The position numbers were made by a program, and so were the translations under genes. From Akkermansia muciniphila (lineage in GTDB: Bacteria; Verrucomicrobiota; Verrucomicrobiia; Verrucomicrobiales; V1-33): 42,637 nt of DNA. The notes beneath the pieces are model-generated. The model did no database searches. It had not been told where the DNA came from and worked only from the letters and a program-made list of their open reading frames with translations. Positions 24,701 to 31,961 of this stretch are shown here, in pieces. Position 1 is the stretch's first letter. Each line of letters opens with the position of its first letter. The stretch lies in the NCBI GenBank assembly GCA_945900785.1, contig CAMDJM010000042.1, positions 1 to 42,637 of the forward strand, in the 5' to 3' direction.

Positions 24701-26119
24701 TCACTTCGTCCGGGCATTGCCCCAGCCGCCGCCGAGGGCTTTGTAGAGCTTGACCAGATTCAGGCTGACCTGGGTTTGGCTGGAGACCTGGGCGTCTTCG
24801 GCGGAGAGGAGTTGACGGTCGGCTTCGAGGACGGTGAGGAAGTTTTCCAGGCCGGCCTTGTAGCGGTCGCTGGCGAGACTCGAGGCGCGGCGGGTGGCGT
24901 TGACGGAGCGGGTCAGGCTGGCATAGCGCTTTTGTTCCTGACCAAAGCTGATGAGGCTGCCTTCGACGTCTTCCAGGGCGAGATAGATGGATTTTTCAAA
25001 AGTGAGGGCGGCCTGTTCCTGGCGGGCATTCTGGATGGCGATGTTGCCTTTGATCTTGCCGGCAGTGAAAACGGGCCAACTGAGGCTGGGCCCGAGGGAC
25101 CAGAGGCCGGCTTTGCCTTTGAAGAGTTCCTCCGCCTCCAGGGAGGACAGACCGGCGCGGGCGGTGAGGGAGAATTTCGGATAGAGATCCGCCGTGGCCA
25201 CGCCGATGCGGGCGGTGGCTGCAGCGAGTTGGCGCTCGGCCCGGCGCACGTCAGGACGGCGGCGGACGAGATCGCTGGGCAGCCCGACAGGCACGGCGGG
25301 AGGAGCCCCAGGCTGGGCTTTGGAGCTGATGAGTTCATCCACCACGCTGCCGGGAGTCCCGCCCAGCAGGACGCCGAGCCGGTAGATGCTGCGGCGCAGC
25401 AGGGCTTCAAATTGGGGCAGGGTGGCGGCAGTGGTTTCGTTCTGGGCTTCGGCGCGGGCGACGTCGAGATCGTTGGCGACGCCGGCCGCCTGGCGGCTTT
25501 TAGTTAGCTCAAGGGTGTCTTTCTGGGACTTGAGGTTGCGCTCGGCAACGCTTTTCCGGGCCTGGTAACCCCGGAGTTCGAGGTAGGCGGTGGCGACTTC
25601 GGCGACCAGTCCGACCTGGACGTCGCGGGTGTTTTCGGCAGCGGCCTGGATGTCGGCGGTGGCGGCTTCGACATTGCGGCGGGTGCCGCCGAAAATGTCA
25701 GGCTCCCAGGAGGCGTCGAGATTTAGGTTGAAGGAATTAGAGGTCTGGCCGCCACCAAAGGCGGGATTGGCGCTCGCCGCTTCGCTGCCTTGGCTGCGGG
25801 TGGCAGATCCTCCGGCATTGATTTGAGGGAAAAAGTCGGCCCGGGCCACGGTGCGGACGGCCTTGGCTTCGGCGACGCGGCTGGCGGCGATTTTGAGGTC
25901 CTGATTGGCGGCCAGGGCGCGGCTGATCAAAGTGGTCAGTTTGCTGTCGTTGAATTTTTTCCACCAGGTGGTGACGTCGCCGGTGCTGGAGGGATCGGCT
26001 CCGGGCGAGACAAAGGGCGCCGCTGTATCAGCGGGAACTCCGGATTGATAGTTCGGACCGACAGTGCAGGAAACGAGGAACGCCATGGAAAGCAGCGTCA
26101 GGCGTGGGGCAATTTTCAT
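24701..26119 (-). CDS. Outer-membrane efflux lipoprotein (NodT/OprM-type)
   Basis: The 472-residue protein is a TolC-like outer-membrane factor. The lipobox is LVSC (Cys18), followed by TVGPNYQ, as in the NodT/OprM group. It contains two repeated outer-membrane efflux halves with long coiled-coil helices (KIAASRVAEAKAVRTVARAD) and the internal motif SDLVRRRPDVRRAERQLAAA. Three such subunits form the exit duct of a tripartite pump. It is the last gene of the tetR-devC-ATPase-adaptor unit, 246 bp past the adaptor gene, a gap that holds a 25-bp inverted repeat. Confidence 0.93.
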   Translation of the reverse strand: MKIAPRLTLLSMAFLVSCTVGPNYQSGVPADTAAPFVSPGADPSSTGDVTTWWKKFNDSKLTTLISRALAANQDLKIAASRVAEAKAVRTVARADFFPQINAGGSATRSQGSEAASANPAFGGGQTSNSFNLNLDASWEPDIFGGTRRNVEAATADIQAAAENTRDVQVGLVAEVATAYLELRGYQARKSVAERNLKSQKDTLELTKSRQAAGVANDLDVARAEAQNETTAATLPQFEALLRRSIYRLGVLLGGTPGSVVDELISSKAQPGAPPAVPVGLPSDLVRRRPDVRRAERQLAAATARIGVATADLYPKFSLTARAGLSSLEAEELFKGKAGLWSLGPSLSWPVFTAGKIKGNIAIQNARQEQAALTFEKSIYLALEDVEGSLISFGQEQKRYASLTRSVNATRRASSLASDRYKAGLENFLTVLEADRQLLSAEDAQVSSQTQVSLNLVKLYKALGGGWGNARTK

Positions 26120-26217
26120 AGGATCAGTAGGGGTAGGAAGAGGAGCACACGGGAGGCAGGTGGCAATGGAAAGTTGACTGAACGGTCAAGAACGTGGGGG
26201 GCTTGTGCGCAGGGAAA

Positions 26218-26358
26218 AAGGGAGCACGGGGCTCCGGCCCGTGTGTTTTGATTTTTAGCAGTGAGATAGTTTCGGGAGTTTGAGTAGTGGGTTGGAAATC
26301 CCTTTTATCATTCGTTATTGGAATAAGAAACTAACGGGCCGGAGCCCCGTGCTCCCTT
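26218..26358. repeat. 25-bp perfect inverted repeat between adaptor and outer-membrane genes
   Basis: The arm 26218-26242 (starts AAGGGAGCACGG) is the exact reverse complement of 26334-26358 (ends CCGTGCTCCCTT). They enclose about 91 bp of A/T-richer sequence without a gene. It could form a long cruciform or a stable RNA stem, or be a short mobile repeat. The stem has no T-run. Confidence 0.85.
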
Positions 26359-26365
26359 GGGTGGC

Positions 26366-27340
26366 CTACAAGGTTGATTCGATGAAGACATCCATTTGCT
26401 GTCCGGGGAAGAGGCGCAGGTTGGGGGCCGTAAGTTCATAGATGATTTGAAGGACGCGGGTGTCGACGCGTTCGGTGGCGGCTCCGGTGAGGGAGGCTTT
26501 CGGGATGACATACGGCTCAAACCGGACAAAGCGCAGGCTGGCGCGCAGATCCGCATTGCCGCGCACCGAGGCTTCAGCGGCGGTGTTGGGCTGAACGCGC
26601 CAGGCCTCGTGCTCGTCGACGTCGACACGGACATGGAGCGGGTTGGTATTGCCCAACAAAAGCCAGGGCTGGGTGACGGGACCAGCGATGACGGGTTCGC
26701 CCCGGCGGAGTTTCACCTGGAGGACGGTGGCATCGATAGGGGCGGTGACGGTGCTGCGCTCGATGTCGGTGGTGACGACGCCGATGCCGGCGGTGGCGGT
26801 GAGGACGTCGGCTTCGGCAGCGGCCACGGCGGCCTCGGCGGCGGCGACGTTGGCGTTGGTGGATTCGAGGGCGGTGCGGCGGCGGGTCAGGTCTTCGCTG
26901 CTGAGGCTGCGGCCGTCTTTGATGGATTCGACATTGGCAAGGTTGATTTTGGCTTCGTTCCGCGCAGCCTCGGCGGTGACGACCTGGGCTTGGGCCGTGC
27001 GCACCGCAGCCTGACGGCTTCCCAGCTGGGCTTTGGCCTCGGCGAGCTGGGCTTCGAGGTGGCGGGTGTCGAGCCGGAACAGCGGTGCACCGGCTTTGAT
27101 CGAGTCCCCGACTTTAACCATGACCTCAGCCGCGATGCCGGGGAGCTGCGAGCCGATGGAAATGTTCTCGGTATTGCACTCCAGGAGACCGACGGCAGCG
27201 ACACGGGTTTTATAGTTGGAGCTGGGAGGCGCGACAGGCGGCTCCGCCGAGGCCTGAAGCGGCTGGGTGCGCATGATGCTGAGGATGGAGCATCCCAGTA
27301 CGATGGCGGCGAAAAGCGGGAGGAGGAGGCGGGTGATCAT
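26366..27340 (-). CDS. Membrane-fusion (adaptor) protein, DevB/HlyD-type
   Basis: The 324-residue protein has an N-terminal membrane anchor (about 5-23), a split biotinyl-lipoyl-like domain (GIAAEVMVKVGDSIKAGAPLF and VTAPIDATVLQVKLRRGEPV) around a long alpha-helical hairpin (about 90-175, Ala/Glu-rich), and a beta-barrel C-terminus. This is the periplasmic adaptor of ABC exporters such as DevBCA, joining permease and outer-membrane factor. It is 59 bp downstream of the ATPase gene. Confidence 0.9.
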   Translation of the reverse strand: MITRLLLPLFAAIVLGCSILSIMRTQPLQASAEPPVAPPSSNYKTRVAAVGLLECNTENISIGSQLPGIAAEVMVKVGDSIKAGAPLFRLDTRHLEAQLAEAKAQLGSRQAAVRTAQAQVVTAEAARNEAKINLANVESIKDGRSLSSEDLTRRRTALESTNANVAAAEAAVAAAEADVLTATAGIGVVTTDIERSTVTAPIDATVLQVKLRRGEPVIAGPVTQPWLLLGNTNPLHVRVDVDEHEAWRVQPNTAAEASVRGNADLRASLRFVRFEPYVIPKASLTGAATERVDTRVLQIIYELTAPNLRLFPGQQMDVFIESTL

Positions 27341-27399
27341 GGGTGGGGTTGGGTGGGGGAGAAAGTTATTGGCACCTGGGGGCTTGGGTGGGCTGGAAT

Positions 27400-28200
27400 T
27401 TATTTTTCCTGGAGGGCGGTTTGGGATTCGGTTTTGGTGATAGTGCCGTCGTTCATGAAGGCGAGGCGGTCGGCGAAGTGGAAGACGCGGTTGTCGTGGG
27501 AGACCACGATCACGGCGCGGTCCGGGTGGACGGCGGTCTGTGAGAGGAGTTCCATCACAGAGTGTCCGCTTTCAGCATCAAGGGCGGCGGTGGGTTCATC
27601 GCAGATGACAAGGCGGGGCTCATGCACGAGGGCGCGGGCGAGGGCGACGCGTTGCTGCTGGCCGCCGGAGAGGATTTTGGGCAGGGCTTTGGTGCGGCTG
27701 CCGAGGCCGAGCCGGTCGAGAAGATGCGCCGCGCGCTCGAGGGCGGTGCTCCGGGGGACCCCGGCGGCCAGCAAGGGGACGGCGGCGTTTTCGGCGGCAC
27801 TGAGGGAAGGGAGCAGATTGTATTGCTGGAAGACGAAGCCGAGGTTTTTGCGGCGGAAGAGGATGCGGTCCCGGGAGGAGAGCGAGGCGACTTCCGTGCC
27901 GAAGAGTTCGACGGTTCCGCTGGTGGCATCCAACAGGCCAGCGATGACGGAGATGAGAGTGGTTTTCCCGCATCCGCTGGGACCGACAAGGAAGGTCATG
28001 TCACCCATGGCAGCGGTGAAGTCGATGCCGCGGAGCACCTCGACGCGGGCTTCGCCGGTGCCGAAAGACTTGTGGATGGAGGCGCAGGAGACGGCGGGCG
28101 GGAGAGGGGGAGAAGATGAGAAGGAGGAATTTGGAACGTCGAACGTTGAACGTTGAACGTTGAACGTCGAATGGGGGTGCGGCTGGTTGGGGGAGTTCAT
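27400..28200 (-). CDS. ABC exporter ATPase (DevA/LolD/MacB-type)
   Basis: The 266-residue protein is a full ATPase domain: Walker A GPSGCGKTTL near residue 90, Q-loop, signature LSGGQQQRVALARAL, Walker B LVICDEPTAALD and a late His. It would power the devC-like permease. The N-terminus is odd: no ATG, GTG or TTG appears between residue 1 and the conserved core, and residues about 11-22 (STFNVQRSTFDV) are coded by the heptamer repeat at 28134-28168. The start at 28200 thus forces the repeat to be translated. Length is about 30 residues more than usual. Confidence 0.9.
   Translation of the reverse strand: MNSPNQPHPHSTFNVQRSTFDVPNSSFSSSPPLPPAVSCASIHKSFGTGEARVEVLRGIDFTAAMGDMTFLVGPSGCGKTTLISVIAGLLDATSGTVELFGTEVASLSSRDRILFRRKNLGFVFQQYNLLPSLSAAENAAVPLLAAGVPRSTALERAAHLLDRLGLGSRTKALPKILSGGQQQRVALARALVHEPRLVICDEPTAALDAESGHSVMELLSQTAVHPDRAVIVVSHDNRVFHFADRLAFMNDGTITKTESQTALQEK
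28134..28168. repeat. Five tandem heptamers inside the ATPase start region
   Basis: GAACGTC-GAACGTT-GAACGTT-GAACGTT-GAACGTC run head to tail in the 5' coding region of the ATPase gene. Because the unit is 7 bp, gain or loss of one copy would shift the frame. The reverse complement, GACGTTC, forms the repeats around the S23 gene. Confidence 0.85.
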
Positions 28201-28303
28201 GATGCGAGGGGATTGGAAGAGTGAGAAAAATCGAATTTAGAGCTAGTTACCGGTGGGGCTTATTGGCAGATGTCAACGAATGAGAAATGAAGCTTCGTGG
28301 CGG

Positions 28304-28331
28304 GACATTCGACGTTGGACGTTCAGCGTTC
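28304..28331. repeat. Heptamer repeat array downstream of the S23 gene
   Basis: GACATTC-GACGTTG-GACGTTC-AGCGTTC run in tandem, preceded by a block resembling AGCTTCGTGGCG that also precedes the two arrays upstream of the S23 gene. It lies in the 151-bp gap between the S23 and ATPase genes. Confidence 0.8.
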
Positions 28332-28351
28332 TGACATTTCAAAACTCCCGA

Positions 28352-28738
28352 TCATTTCGGTTTGGTTTGCCGGAGTTTGCGTTCCTTGGCGGTGGCTAGA
28401 CTGGCCCGGAAGATGCGGATGAGTTCATCAGTTTCCCCGGTGAGAAAGGTGAGGGCGTTACTGTCGCCGTATTGCAGGCGGGCGAGGAGCTTGAGCCATC
28501 GCTCGCTTTCGCGCAGTTCCTTTAGGGTGATACTGATTTTGTGGATAAAGTCGTCCACGGATTCGGCAGCCTGACTTTCTCCGTGATTCGGCAAGGGCGA
28601 GGTGCCGGAGCGCATCAATTGACCGGCGAGATGATTGCCAGTCCGGGTGTTGGGAAGGCTTTCGGCCAAGCGGATGATGGCACAGGCGTAATTAAGCAGC
28701 CGCTCTTCGAGGTCCCATTTTTCATTGTTGGATTTCAT
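28352..28738 (-). CDS. Four-helix-bundle protein (S23/23S-IVS protein family)
   Basis: This 128-residue, all-helical protein has the S23 pattern: an N-terminal helix (DLEERLLNYACAIIRLAESL), the block HLAGQLMRSGTSPLPNHGE, then SVDDFIHKISITLKELRESE and a final helix (LIRIFRASLATAKERK). Family members occur in intervening sequences of 23S rRNA genes and as Avd proteins of diversity-generating retroelements, and many are of unknown role. No reverse transcriptase is nearby. The gene sits between the permease and ATPase of an exporter operon, surrounded by heptamer repeats, and its 5' end is partly duplicated upstream (28832-28855). Confidence 0.85.
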   Translation of the reverse strand: MKSNNEKWDLEERLLNYACAIIRLAESLPNTRTGNHLAGQLMRSGTSPLPNHGESQAAESVDDFIHKISITLKELRESERWLKLLARLQYGDSNALTFLTGETDELIRIFRASLATAKERKLRQTKPK

Positions 28739-28740
28739 AT

Positions 28741-28965
28741 CACATTGTGACTAAAGCTTCGTGACGCACCCCGTTCGGCGTTCCGACATTATTCTTGTTT
28801 CCCAATTTTATGATTTGTATCATTTTGGAGTTCATTTTTCGTTGTTGGATTTCATTTCACTGTTTGGCTAAAGCATTGAGGCGCACCCATTGGACGTTCG
28901 ACGTTCGACATTCAGCGTTCGACGTTCCAGCATTATTCATTTTCCCAATTTCATGATTCCTTACA
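28741..28965. repeat. Tandem imperfect 117-bp repeat upstream of the S23 gene
   Basis: Two copies are seen, about 28715-28823 and 28832-28960. Both contain the start of an S23 coding frame, a block near CTAAAGC, a GACGTTC heptamer array (two units in the first; five at 28893-28927 in the second), CATTATTC and CCCAATTTYATGATT. The second copy's coding start reads MKSNNEK and then TGA where the gene has Trp. Confidence 0.8.
28832..28855 (-). pseudogene. Remnant of a second S23 gene start
   Basis: The 24 nt match the first codons of the S23 gene with two differences. It reads Met-Lys-Ser-Asn-Asn-Glu-Lys and then a TGA stop in place of the TGG of the intact gene. No further S23 sequence follows. 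It is part of the 117-bp repeat. Confidence 0.65.
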
Positions 28966-28975
28966 TTAAAGAAAA

Positions 28976-30112
28976 CTATCCCCTAAACACTCCCGCCGGT
29001 TCCAGCTTCTGCACATTCCGCAGCGCCACCAGCACCGCCACCGCCGTCACCGCAGTGAGGGCACCACAGGTGGCCACGGCGACCCAGGGCGGGATGAAGA
29101 TGCCGCGCAAAAAGGGCTGGGTGCGGGAGAGCACGGTGGTCAGGGTGGCGAGGCCGGTGCCGAAGCAGCAGCCGATGGCGACGACGAGGGCGGCCTGACT
29201 GAATAACATGCCGGTCATTTGCCCGCGGGTGACGCCGACGACTTTGAGCAGGGAGAGGTGGCGCTCGTTTTCCTTCACAAACATGAGGAAGGTCTGGCCG
29301 GTGATGGCGGCTCCGACGATGAGGCCGATGGCGATGACGACGTAGAATAACATGGGGACGCCCTGATTGGCGTAGAATTGATAGCTATCGGCTTTGAATT
29401 CGGTGGCGGTGCGGGCTTTGAGGCCGGTGGTGGCCTGGATGCTGGCGCAGATGGCGGCGGGATCCGCTCCGGCTTTGATCTGACCGAGGATGAAAGTTTG
29501 GTTCCGGCCTTCGCCCCGATTGAGCGGGATGGCGGTGGAGCGGGTGCAATGAATGATAGGAAATCCAGTGAAGGGCGGGGAGGCATCGCTGATGCCAACG
29601 AGGCGGAGAAAGGTGTCGGCGACGCGGATGCGTTTTCCAAGTTGGTGGGGCTCGTTGGGGAAGAGAAGGTTATAGCCCCCGGGGTCGATGATGCAGGTGT
29701 CGCGCTCCTGGATGGCCGAGGCGTCGCCCATAACCATGCGGGGCGGCAGGCCGACGAGCGTGGTGTCGTCCACGCCGAGGATCACGGCGAGGGTGAGCTT
29801 GCCATTTTCAGAGCGGGCGAAGGCATCCACCTTGAGCAAGGGCACGGCCCAGTCCACCCCGCTGGTGCCGCGCACGCGGTAAAGAGCGGTGTCGCGCACG
29901 GGCTTGGCCTGGTCGAAGCACTCGGTGTCCGGCTCCATGACCCAGAGGCCGGCAGAGGGGACGTCCCGGATTTGCGAGCCGGTCATGGTGAGGATGCTGC
30001 TCAGGATGGCGGCCTGGTTTTGCATGAGAAAGACGGACAGGGCGACGGCCAGGATCATGGCGAAAAACTTCGCACGGTCGGCCCGGAGGATGTCGAGGGC
30101 GAGGCGGATCAT
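28976..30112 (-). CDS. ABC exporter permease, DevC/MacB-like (FtsX domain)
   Basis: The 378-residue protein has TM1 near residues 17-40 (FFAMILAVALSVFLMQNQ), a large periplasmic domain (about 45-260), and a C-terminal FtsX domain with three segments (VVIAIGLIVGAAITGQTFLMF, then a cytoplasmic loop LLKVVGVTRGQM, two more helices) ending KLEPAGVFRG, typical of DevC. It exports substrates across the inner membrane with the ATPase downstream. The frame is open to 30952, but the ATG at 30112 overlaps the tetR stop (ATGA) and is the true start. The S23 cassette separates it from its ATPase. Confidence 0.9.
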   Translation of the reverse strand: MIRLALDILRADRAKFFAMILAVALSVFLMQNQAAILSSILTMTGSQIRDVPSAGLWVMEPDTECFDQAKPVRDTALYRVRGTSGVDWAVPLLKVDAFARSENGKLTLAVILGVDDTTLVGLPPRMVMGDASAIQERDTCIIDPGGYNLLFPNEPHQLGKRIRVADTFLRLVGISDASPPFTGFPIIHCTRSTAIPLNRGEGRNQTFILGQIKAGADPAAICASIQATTGLKARTATEFKADSYQFYANQGVPMLFYVVIAIGLIVGAAITGQTFLMFVKENERHLSLLKVVGVTRGQMTGMLFSQAALVVAIGCCFGTGLATLTTVLSRTQPFLRGIFIPPWVAVATCGALTAVTAVAVLVALRNVQKLEPAGVFRG

Positions 30113-30783
30113 GGCTGCGGCCTTCCTGCTTTTTTGGCCGGTTTTTGGCGGGGCGGGGGTGAGGGAAGTGGGGCCCCGATGGCGTGGGCAAAGAGGGCGA
30201 GATTGGCCTGGGCGACTTTTTGCAGAGGGTAGGCGGGGTCGATGGCACGGCGGGTCATCATGCCATCGTGGGTGGCCATGATGAAGCGGGCCAGATCCAA
30301 CGGATGGGTGCCGGGACGGAGTTCGCCGCGCTTCAGAGCGGCGGTGGCCAGCGTAGCGAGGAGGTTTTCGATGTGTTGATAATGTGAGGAAAGCAGCGCT
30401 GCCACGGCGGGGTTGCGGGTGGCTTCGGAGGCGATTTCGGACCAGATGGCGAGCAGGCCTTCGTTGGTCTGGAGTTCTTCCATGGTGACTTCCATCATGT
30501 GCTGTAGGGTTTCGACGAAACTGATTCCCTCGGGCAGGCTTTGGAGGTTCCGCTGGACCATCTCGCGGTCCATTTCGACGAGGCCGGCGATGATGGCTTC
30601 CTTGCCAGGAAAATACCGGTAGAGTGCGCCGGGGCTCATGCCGAGGGCGGTGCAGAGCTGGCGCATGCCGGTCTGGTGGAAACCGTGCTGGGCGTAGACG
30701 GAGACGGCGGTCCCGAGGATACGCCGGCGGCGTTCGGCCAGGGGCAGCCGGGTGGGCGGGGGATCGGAAGGATTCATGGTCAT
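30109..30783 (-). CDS. TetR-family repressor of the exporter operon
   Basis: The 224-residue protein has a typical TetR N-terminal HTH: RRRRILGTAVSVYAQHGFHQ, then GMRQLCTALGMSPGALYRYF near residues 40-60. The C-terminal part is helical and holds the ligand pocket, ending in a Pro/Lys-rich tail. It overlaps the permease start by four bases, so it heads the operon. Two near-identical dyads lie just upstream of its start, which indicates autorepression. The ligand is presumably a substrate of the exporter. A second ATG at 30777 is equally possible. Confidence 0.92.
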   Translation of the reverse strand: MTMNPSDPPPTRLPLAERRRRILGTAVSVYAQHGFHQTGMRQLCTALGMSPGALYRYFPGKEAIIAGLVEMDREMVQRNLQSLPEGISFVETLQHMMEVTMEELQTNEGLLAIWSEIASEATRNPAVAALLSSHYQHIENLLATLATAALKRGELRPGTHPLDLARFIMATHDGMMTRRAIDPAYPLQKVAQANLALFAHAIGAPLPSPPPRQKPAKKAGRPQP

Positions 30784-30787
30784 GAGT

Positions 30788-30844
30788 GCGAACGTTCGTT
30801 CTCATTCGTCCGGATGCAAGAAAAAAGTGCGAACGTTCGTTCGC
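30788..30844. promoter_or_regulatory. Two probable TetR operators
   Basis: GCGAACGTTCGTTCGC (30829-30844) is a perfect dyad with a 2-bp centre. GCGAACGTTCGTTCTC (30788-30803) is a second, almost identical copy ending 4 bp from the tetR start. The centres are 41 bp apart, about four helical turns, which fits side-by-side binding on one face. Confidence 0.75.
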
Positions 30845-30876
30845 GTTGGAAAGGTGGGATTTTTCAGAATGGGATT

Positions 30877-31515
30877 CAGCGGGCTGGAAGCCCGCTGGGC
30901 CTGGGGTTTCAACCCCAGGAAACGTGATGCCCACAACCCCCGGGAGCGCCAACGGCGCGTTCCATCAGGGACGATTTGGCTGGATAGGACCGGTATTGAG
31001 AACATCGGCGTGCACCGGTGATTCATGGGACGCGCCTTCAGCGCTGGGAAATCGGGCGGGCTGGGGTCCTGGGGTTGAAACCCCATGCTGACATGGGACG
31101 CGCCTGTGGCGCTGGGGAATGGGTTGCGGCTGGGGTCCTGGGGTTGAAACCCCAGGCTGTCATGGGATGCGCCTGTGGCGCTCGCCGCCAATGCGACCTC
31201 GACAGGAATGGAACGTCGCTGCGTTGTCATCTCCCGCAATTTGGAGAGCTTCCCCATCAACCCTCAACGCGGCCTCGACGTGGATGGAACATGGGACGTC
31301 GCGGCACCGGATGATATCCGCCGGATCGCGCGATGTTAAATCCCATTTTCCCGGCCAATCGCGCAGCGCCAGTCCATCAGCGCCAACGGCGCGCCGCATG
31401 ACAGCCTGGGGTTTCAACCCCAGGATCAGCGGGCTGGAAGCCCGCTGGCCGCACAGGCTGGAGGCCTGTGCCACGGGTTGGAAGTCTGTGTCACGGAATG
31501 ACCAGCAAATTGGCA
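30877..31515. repeat. Repeat-rich non-coding region of palindromic elements
   Basis: No gene is convincing here. The stretch holds hairpins CAGCGGGC-TGGAA-GCCCGCTG (30877-30897 and 31427-31447), CCTGGGGTT-TC-AACCCCAGG (30900-30919 and 31405-31424) and CACAGGC-TGGAG-GCCTGTG (31452-31470). A direct repeat of 68-69 bp starts at 31024, 31092 and 31161 (partial), and an inverted partial copy lies at about 31379-31424. The pattern fits REP-like dispersed repeats. Confidence 0.85.
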
Positions 31516-31944
31516 TCAGCGGAAGACGGCGGCAGGTTCGGGGACGAGAACGCGCCGGATGCTGAGCAGGCTGGCCGCGATAACCACTCCCAGCATGAGG
31601 ACGGCGACGCCGGCGGCACTTTGCCAGAGGAGGACAATGCCCCGGTTGGCCATTTGGGTGCTGAAGGTTTCAAAGAAGACGGCGGCCATGCCGGTGCCGA
31701 GGGCATAACCGGTGAATCCCACGACGAGGGCCTGGAGCAGGATCATGCCGGTGAGGCGGCCATTGGTGACGCCGATGGCCTTGAGGGCGCCGCATTGCTT
31801 GAGATTTTCGACCGTAAAGAGATAGAAGGTTTGCCCGCTGACCACGAGGCCGATGATGATAGCGATGACGAGGGTGATCCCAAAATTGACCGGGATGCCG
31901 GTGTTCGCCATGATTTTGCGCAGGTCGTTACGACGTTTTGACCA
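31516..31944 (-). pseudogene. 3' remnant of a second DevC-like permease
   Basis: The frame codes for the last ~143 residues of a DevC/FtsX permease: TGIPVNFGITLVIAI, GQTFYLFTVENLKQCGALKA and the end PEPAAVFR. A normal gene has about 380 residues, so the N-terminal 60% is missing. Similarity continues a little upstream of the first ATG (31911), to about WSKRRNDLRKI, then stops 18 bp from the uxaC stop. It differs from the intact permease nearby, so it is not its duplicate. Likely a deletion or insertion remnant. Confidence 0.7.
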
Positions 31945-31961
31945 GCAGCTCTTTTGTCACT

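Noticed and set aside
28134..28168. Heptamer tract as a CRISPR or a terminator
   Set aside because: It is a simple tandem of a 7-bp unit without spacers, and it lies inside a coding region.
30113..30952. Long open frame continuing upstream of the DevC-like permease
   Set aside because: It is the reading of the tetR gene in another frame: Arg/Pro/His-rich, no family pattern, and the true start at 30112 overlaps the tetR stop.
31024..31185. Tandem repeats as a possible CRISPR array
   Set aside because: The repeats have no constant repeat separated by varied spacers; the whole 68-69 bp unit is similar. No cas genes are present.
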